This document shows positions 56,044-59,909 of a DNA stretch of 59,909 bases, piece by piece. Each line of letters opens with the position of its first letter. Position 1 is the stretch's first letter. Source of the stretch: Pseudalkalibacillus decolorationis (lineage in GTDB: Bacteria > Bacillota > Bacilli > Bacillales > Fictibacillaceae). The DNA lies in contig NZ_JANHJQ010000028.1 in the NCBI RefSeq assembly GCF_024609785.1, forward strand, positions 1 through 59,909. The letters are read 5' to 3'. A model generated the notes under the pieces. The model saw only the letters and a program-made list of their open reading frames with translations. It searched no databases and was not told where the DNA came from. The translations under genes were made by a program, and so were the position numbers.

Positions 56044-56246
56044 AAGGCTACACACAAGAAGAGTTGGCAAGGGCAATGACAATATCCGTTTCGATCCTCG
56101 GAGAAATTGAACGGGGAATACGACTCCCGACTCAAGATCAAATAAACAAAGTAACTGAAGTTCTTAATATATCGTTAGAAGAGTTGTCACCTAAGGACGA
56201 CTCAACTTATTTGCAGAGAGGTGAAAGAGATGTTTCAAATCGGTGA
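55995..56246 (+). CDS. yazB: helix-turn-helix (XRE) protein YazB
   Basis: Small regulator of the XRE family, 83 residues. The helix-turn-helix is about 8-63: RIRAFRKLKGYTQEELARAM, SVSILGEIERGIRLPTQDQI and VTEVLNISLEEL. GAAGGAGTA lies upstream of ATG 55995. It is embedded in a different frame across the folK 3' end (49-base overlap) and the dusB start (17-base overlap), an arrangement conserved with B. subtilis. Its regulatory targets are unknown. Confidence 0.92.
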   Translation: MEAEQWGRRIRAFRKLKGYTQEELARAMTISVSILGEIERGIRLPTQDQINKVTEVLNISLEELSPKDDSTYLQRGERDVSNR

Positions 56247-57222
56247 TATTCAACTAAAAAACCGTGTCGTTCTTGCTCCAATGGCAGGTGTTTGTAACCC
56301 TGCATTTCGCTTGATAGCAAAAGAGTTCGGCGCAGGTCTTGTATGTGCAGAAATGGTTAGTGATAAAGCAATTCTGCATAGAAATGACAAAACGATGCGG
56401 ATGTTATATGTCGATGAAAGAGAAAAGCCTTTAAGCCTTCAAATCTTCGGTGGTGAAAAAGAGACTCTCGTCGAAGCTGCTAAACACGTAGATGATTATA
56501 CGAATGCAGACATTATTGACATTAACATGGGCTGTCCCGTTCCTAAAATTACAAAATGTGATGCAGGGGCTAAATGGCTCTTAGATCCACAAAAGATCCA
56601 TGATATGGTGGCGGCTGTCGTACCAGAAGTCAAAAAGCCGGTTACTGTTAAAATGCGTATGGGCTGGGACGAAGATCATATTTTAGCTGTTGAAAATGCA
56701 AAGGCTATAGAGGAAGCAGGCGGTAAAGCGGTTGCCCTCCATGGTCGTACACGTGTGCAAATGTATGAAGGAAAAGCGAACTGGGATATTATACGTCAAG
56801 TAAAGGAATCGGTATCAATCCCTGTTATAGGCAACGGTGACGTGACTGTTCCTCAAGATGCGAAGCGGATGCTTGAAACAACTGGATGTGATGCAGTTAT
56901 GATAGGGCGCGGCGCACTCGGAAATCCATGGATGCTATACCGTACCGTTCAGTATCTTGAAACAGAAGAACTGCTTGGCGATCCAACTCCAAGTGAAAAA
57001 ATCAAGGTGTGTATGCTGCACTATGATCGCTTGATTGAACTAAAAGGCGAAGACATCGCAATGAAAGAAATGAGGAAGCATGCTGCATGGTACCTGAAAG
57101 GTCTACCTAAAAATGCAAAGATACGTAATAAAATTAACGAGCTCGACTCTAAAGAAGAATTAGAGCAAGTATTATTTAATTATGTTCAAGAAGTGGAAGC
57201 AAAGCAAAAACAGGTAGGATAA
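56230..57222 (+). CDS. dusB: tRNA-dihydrouridine synthase DusB
   Basis: FMN-dependent enzyme reducing uridines in the tRNA D-loop. The 330 residues have the TIM-barrel start VVLAPMAGVCNPAFRLIAKE, DINMGCPVPKITKCDAGA with the catalytic cysteine, VKMRMGWDE, HGRTRVQMYEG, and the FMN phosphate site IGNGDV and MIGRGALGNPW. ATG 56230 with AGAGGTGA upstream is chosen over GTG 56221, which overlaps that site. Position after yazB and before the GreA-like gene and lysS recalls the dusB-greA-lysS order of clostridia. Confidence 0.95.
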   Translation: MFQIGDIQLKNRVVLAPMAGVCNPAFRLIAKEFGAGLVCAEMVSDKAILHRNDKTMRMLYVDEREKPLSLQIFGGEKETLVEAAKHVDDYTNADIIDINMGCPVPKITKCDAGAKWLLDPQKIHDMVAAVVPEVKKPVTVKMRMGWDEDHILAVENAKAIEEAGGKAVALHGRTRVQMYEGKANWDIIRQVKESVSIPVIGNGDVTVPQDAKRMLETTGCDAVMIGRGALGNPWMLYRTVQYLETEELLGDPTPSEKIKVCMLHYDRLIELKGEDIAMKEMRKHAAWYLKGLPKNAKIRNKINELDSKEELEQVLFNYVQEVEAKQKQVG

Positions 57223-57298
57223 TGTAAGTAGTATAGCGAATAGTAGTTCTATACCTCTTGGTGTCTGCACAATGAACCGAACGTTTAGGAGGATGACT

Positions 57299-57721
57299 AT
57301 GAGTGTAAATCCAACCAGACTAACGAGTGAAGGCATCAAGGCGCTGGCAACGGAACTAATGGACGTATACGACAGACGAAACAAGCCTCAGTTCAATACA
57401 GAGGAAATGCTTACGCAGGAAAGTCGATTTTCGGTCAAACGAATACAGGAGCTAGAACACCTCTTGTATTCTGCTGAACTATTGCCCGATGAACAGAATG
57501 AAATTATCTCGATTGGTGCAACGGTTAAACTTTTGGATGTGTATTTGAAAGAAATAGACACATATCGCCTCGTACATCCTGTAGAAGCTTCCCCGGTAAA
57601 GAAGCTGCTTTCTGTTGAATCGTTGCTCGGAAAAGAACTGCTTTCAAAGAAAAAGGGAGATGTGGTCACCATACATCTTCAAGGTAAATCCATTCAATAT
57701 CAAATCATAGATGTGAAATAA
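57299..57721 (+). CDS. GreA/GreB-like protein with shortened coiled coil
   Basis: A 140-residue protein with the GreA layout. The N-terminal helix (TSEGIKALATELMDV) and the second helix (FSVKRIQELEHLLYSAELL) would form the coiled coil. The C-terminal FKBP-like domain carries IISIGATVKLLD and the family ending LLGKELLSKKKGDVVTIH with YQIIDVK. Compared with GreA (about 158), roughly 15 residues at the coiled-coil tip are missing. With them goes the acidic DLSENSEY motif that in GreA reaches into the RNA polymerase channel to stimulate transcript cleavage. It probably binds RNA polymerase but cannot cleave like GreA. AGGAGG precedes ATG 57299. Context dusB-this gene-lysS supports descent from greA. 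Confidence 0.8.
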   Translation: MSVNPTRLTSEGIKALATELMDVYDRRNKPQFNTEEMLTQESRFSVKRIQELEHLLYSAELLPDEQNEIISIGATVKLLDVYLKEIDTYRLVHPVEASPVKKLLSVESLLGKELLSKKKGDVVTIHLQGKSIQYQIIDVK

Positions 57722-57751
57722 AGCATCAGATATACCCATGGGAGTGATTAG

Positions 57752-59239
<1,488 letters not shown>

Positions 59240-59350
59240 ATTAATCATATTAAAGATCTCATAGGACTCAGGCCTTTCTTAAACCTGCATTTAGTAGCTT
59301 TAAAGGTTTCTTCTAAATGTTGTGCTTAAGTTGGTCTGGTTCTTTTTTTA

Positions 59351-59458
59351 GAAGTGAAGTATAAAGTCTTGTTGAGCCAATCACTTGGATCAGTTCAGCT
59401 CCCCCTGCAGCGGCAGGCAGCCTCCTTGTTGGCCTTTCTAGTGGCCGCCTGCGTTTTT
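59351..59458 (+). repeat. dispersed intergenic repeat, long form, degenerate centre B
   Basis: Family 1 copy: AGAAGTGAAGTATAAAGTCT, GCCAATCACTTGGATCAG, GCAGCCTCCTTGTTGGCC, GTGGCCGCCTGCGTTTTT. It is shortened and lies between lysS and the rRNA promoters. Confidence 0.7.
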
Positions 59459-59523
59459 AATGTATTGATTTGTGAGAAGACCATGTTGTTTTAAAATGAT
59501 ATAAACTATTTTTGAGAAAAACC

Positions 59524-59552
59524 TTGATATATCCTTGAAAAGATGGTATATT
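59524..59552 (+). promoter_or_regulatory. rRNA operon promoter P1
   Basis: TTGATA (59524-59529), 17-base spacer, TATATT (59547-59552). Confidence 0.75.
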
Positions 59553-59601
59553 ATTTTTCGTCGCTGGAAAAACTGTATTCGCGACAACACGAAAATAGGT
59601 G

Positions 59602-59630
59602 TTGACACTAACATCCTCGTGTGATACATT
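59602..59630 (+). promoter_or_regulatory. rRNA operon promoter P2
   Basis: TTGACA (59602-59607), 17-base spacer, TACATT (59625-59630), 78 bases after P1; tandem promoters are usual for Bacillus rRNA operons. Confidence 0.85.
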
Positions 59631-59654
59631 AGTAAAGTCGCCAATAAGCGACAC

Positions 59655-59700
59655 GGTCTTTTAAAAGAGACCAATAAAGCTCTTTGAAAACTGAACAAAA
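59655..59700 (+). promoter_or_regulatory. rRNA leader with boxA-like antitermination site
   Basis: A near-palindrome GGTCTTTTAAAAGAGACC is followed by GCTCTTTGAAAACTGAACAA, the conserved Bacillus rRNA leader segment containing the boxA-like sequence. Confidence 0.7.
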
Positions 59701-59766
59701 GCCAAGCGTGAAACGGGTTTTGAATAACCCTGATTAATTTTTAAAATGAATGAGCAAGTCAAACAC

Positions 59767-59909
59767 TTTATTGGAGAGTTTGATCCTGGCTCAGGACGAA
59801 CGCTGGCGGCGTGCCTAATACATGCAAGTCGAGCGAACCAACGAGGAGCTTGCTCCTCAGCGGTTAGCGGCGGACGGGTGAGTAACACGTGGGCAACCTG
59901 CCTGTAAGA
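59767..59909 (+). rRNA. 16S ribosomal RNA, 5' end (partial)
   Basis: Begins TTTATTGGAGAGTTTGATCC and continues with the universal CTGGCTCAGGACGAACGCTG, running off the window end. The first variable region (GAGGAGCTTGCTCCTC) forms the V1 hairpin. The start is placed by similarity to Bacillus 16S and may be off by a few bases. Confidence 0.96.

Overview
The window looks like a chromosomal segment of a spore-forming member of the Bacillaceae. It has low GC, strong AAGGAGG-type ribosome binding sites, many sporulation genes and a gene order that closely follows Bacillus subtilis from csfB/yaaO to lysS. I cannot name the genus from sequence alone. The segment is bounded by two ribosomal RNA operons: the 3' end of a 23S gene plus a 5S gene at the left edge, and tandem rRNA promoters plus the first ~140 bases of a 16S gene at the right edge.

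Layout. (1) 1-1900: rRNA tail, a frameshifted yxeA-like gene, a possible 30-residue peptide gene, and csfB behind a textbook sigma-F promoter. (2) 2231-9522: speA/yaaO, tmk, darA, yaaR, holB, ricT, yabA, trmN6, yazA and rsmI, covering nucleotide supply, clamp loading, c-di-AMP sensing and RNA modification. (3) 9591-17671: abrB on the minus strand with Spo0A boxes, then metG, tatD, yabE, rnmV, rsmA and yabG. (4) 18171-26530: veg, sspF, ispE, purR, ridA, spoVG, glmU, prs, rplY/ctc, pth and fin. (5) 26636-37527: mfd, spoVT, yabM, mazG, an HU gene, rqcP, yabP, yabQ, divIC and yabR. (6) 38309-38509: tRNA-Met and tRNA-Glu. (7) 38981-47330: spoIIE, yabS, yabT, tilS, hprT and ftsH. (8) 47764-59239: coaX, hslO, cysK, the folate operon pabB-pabA-pabC-folP-folB-folK, yazB, dusB, a GreA-like gene and lysS.

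Regulation can be read directly at several points. These include a sigma-F promoter at csfB, Spo0A boxes at abrB, tandem sigma-A promoters at veg, a sigma-H-like promoter at spoVG and a sigma-B promoter at ctc. spoIIE has a sigma-A-like promoter with the unusual 21-base spacer known from the B. subtilis gene.

Nearly all genes are conserved Bacillaceae core genes. I found no prophage, insertion sequence, CRISPR array or defence island, and no gene cluster that looks like a new system. The least explained material lies between genes. There is a modular family of dispersed intergenic repeats in at least 16 copies, and a second repeat family. There are two helically phased short tandem arrays (5 x 20 bp and 4 x 21 bp), a predicted three-way-junction RNA between yabA and trmN6, and a second Spo0A-box-like cluster between abrB and metG. 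Protein-level oddities are a GreA-like factor lacking the catalytic coiled-coil tip, a dihydropteroate synthase with a ~120-residue N-terminal extension, an HU gene inserted between mazG and rqcP, and a frameshifted yxeA.
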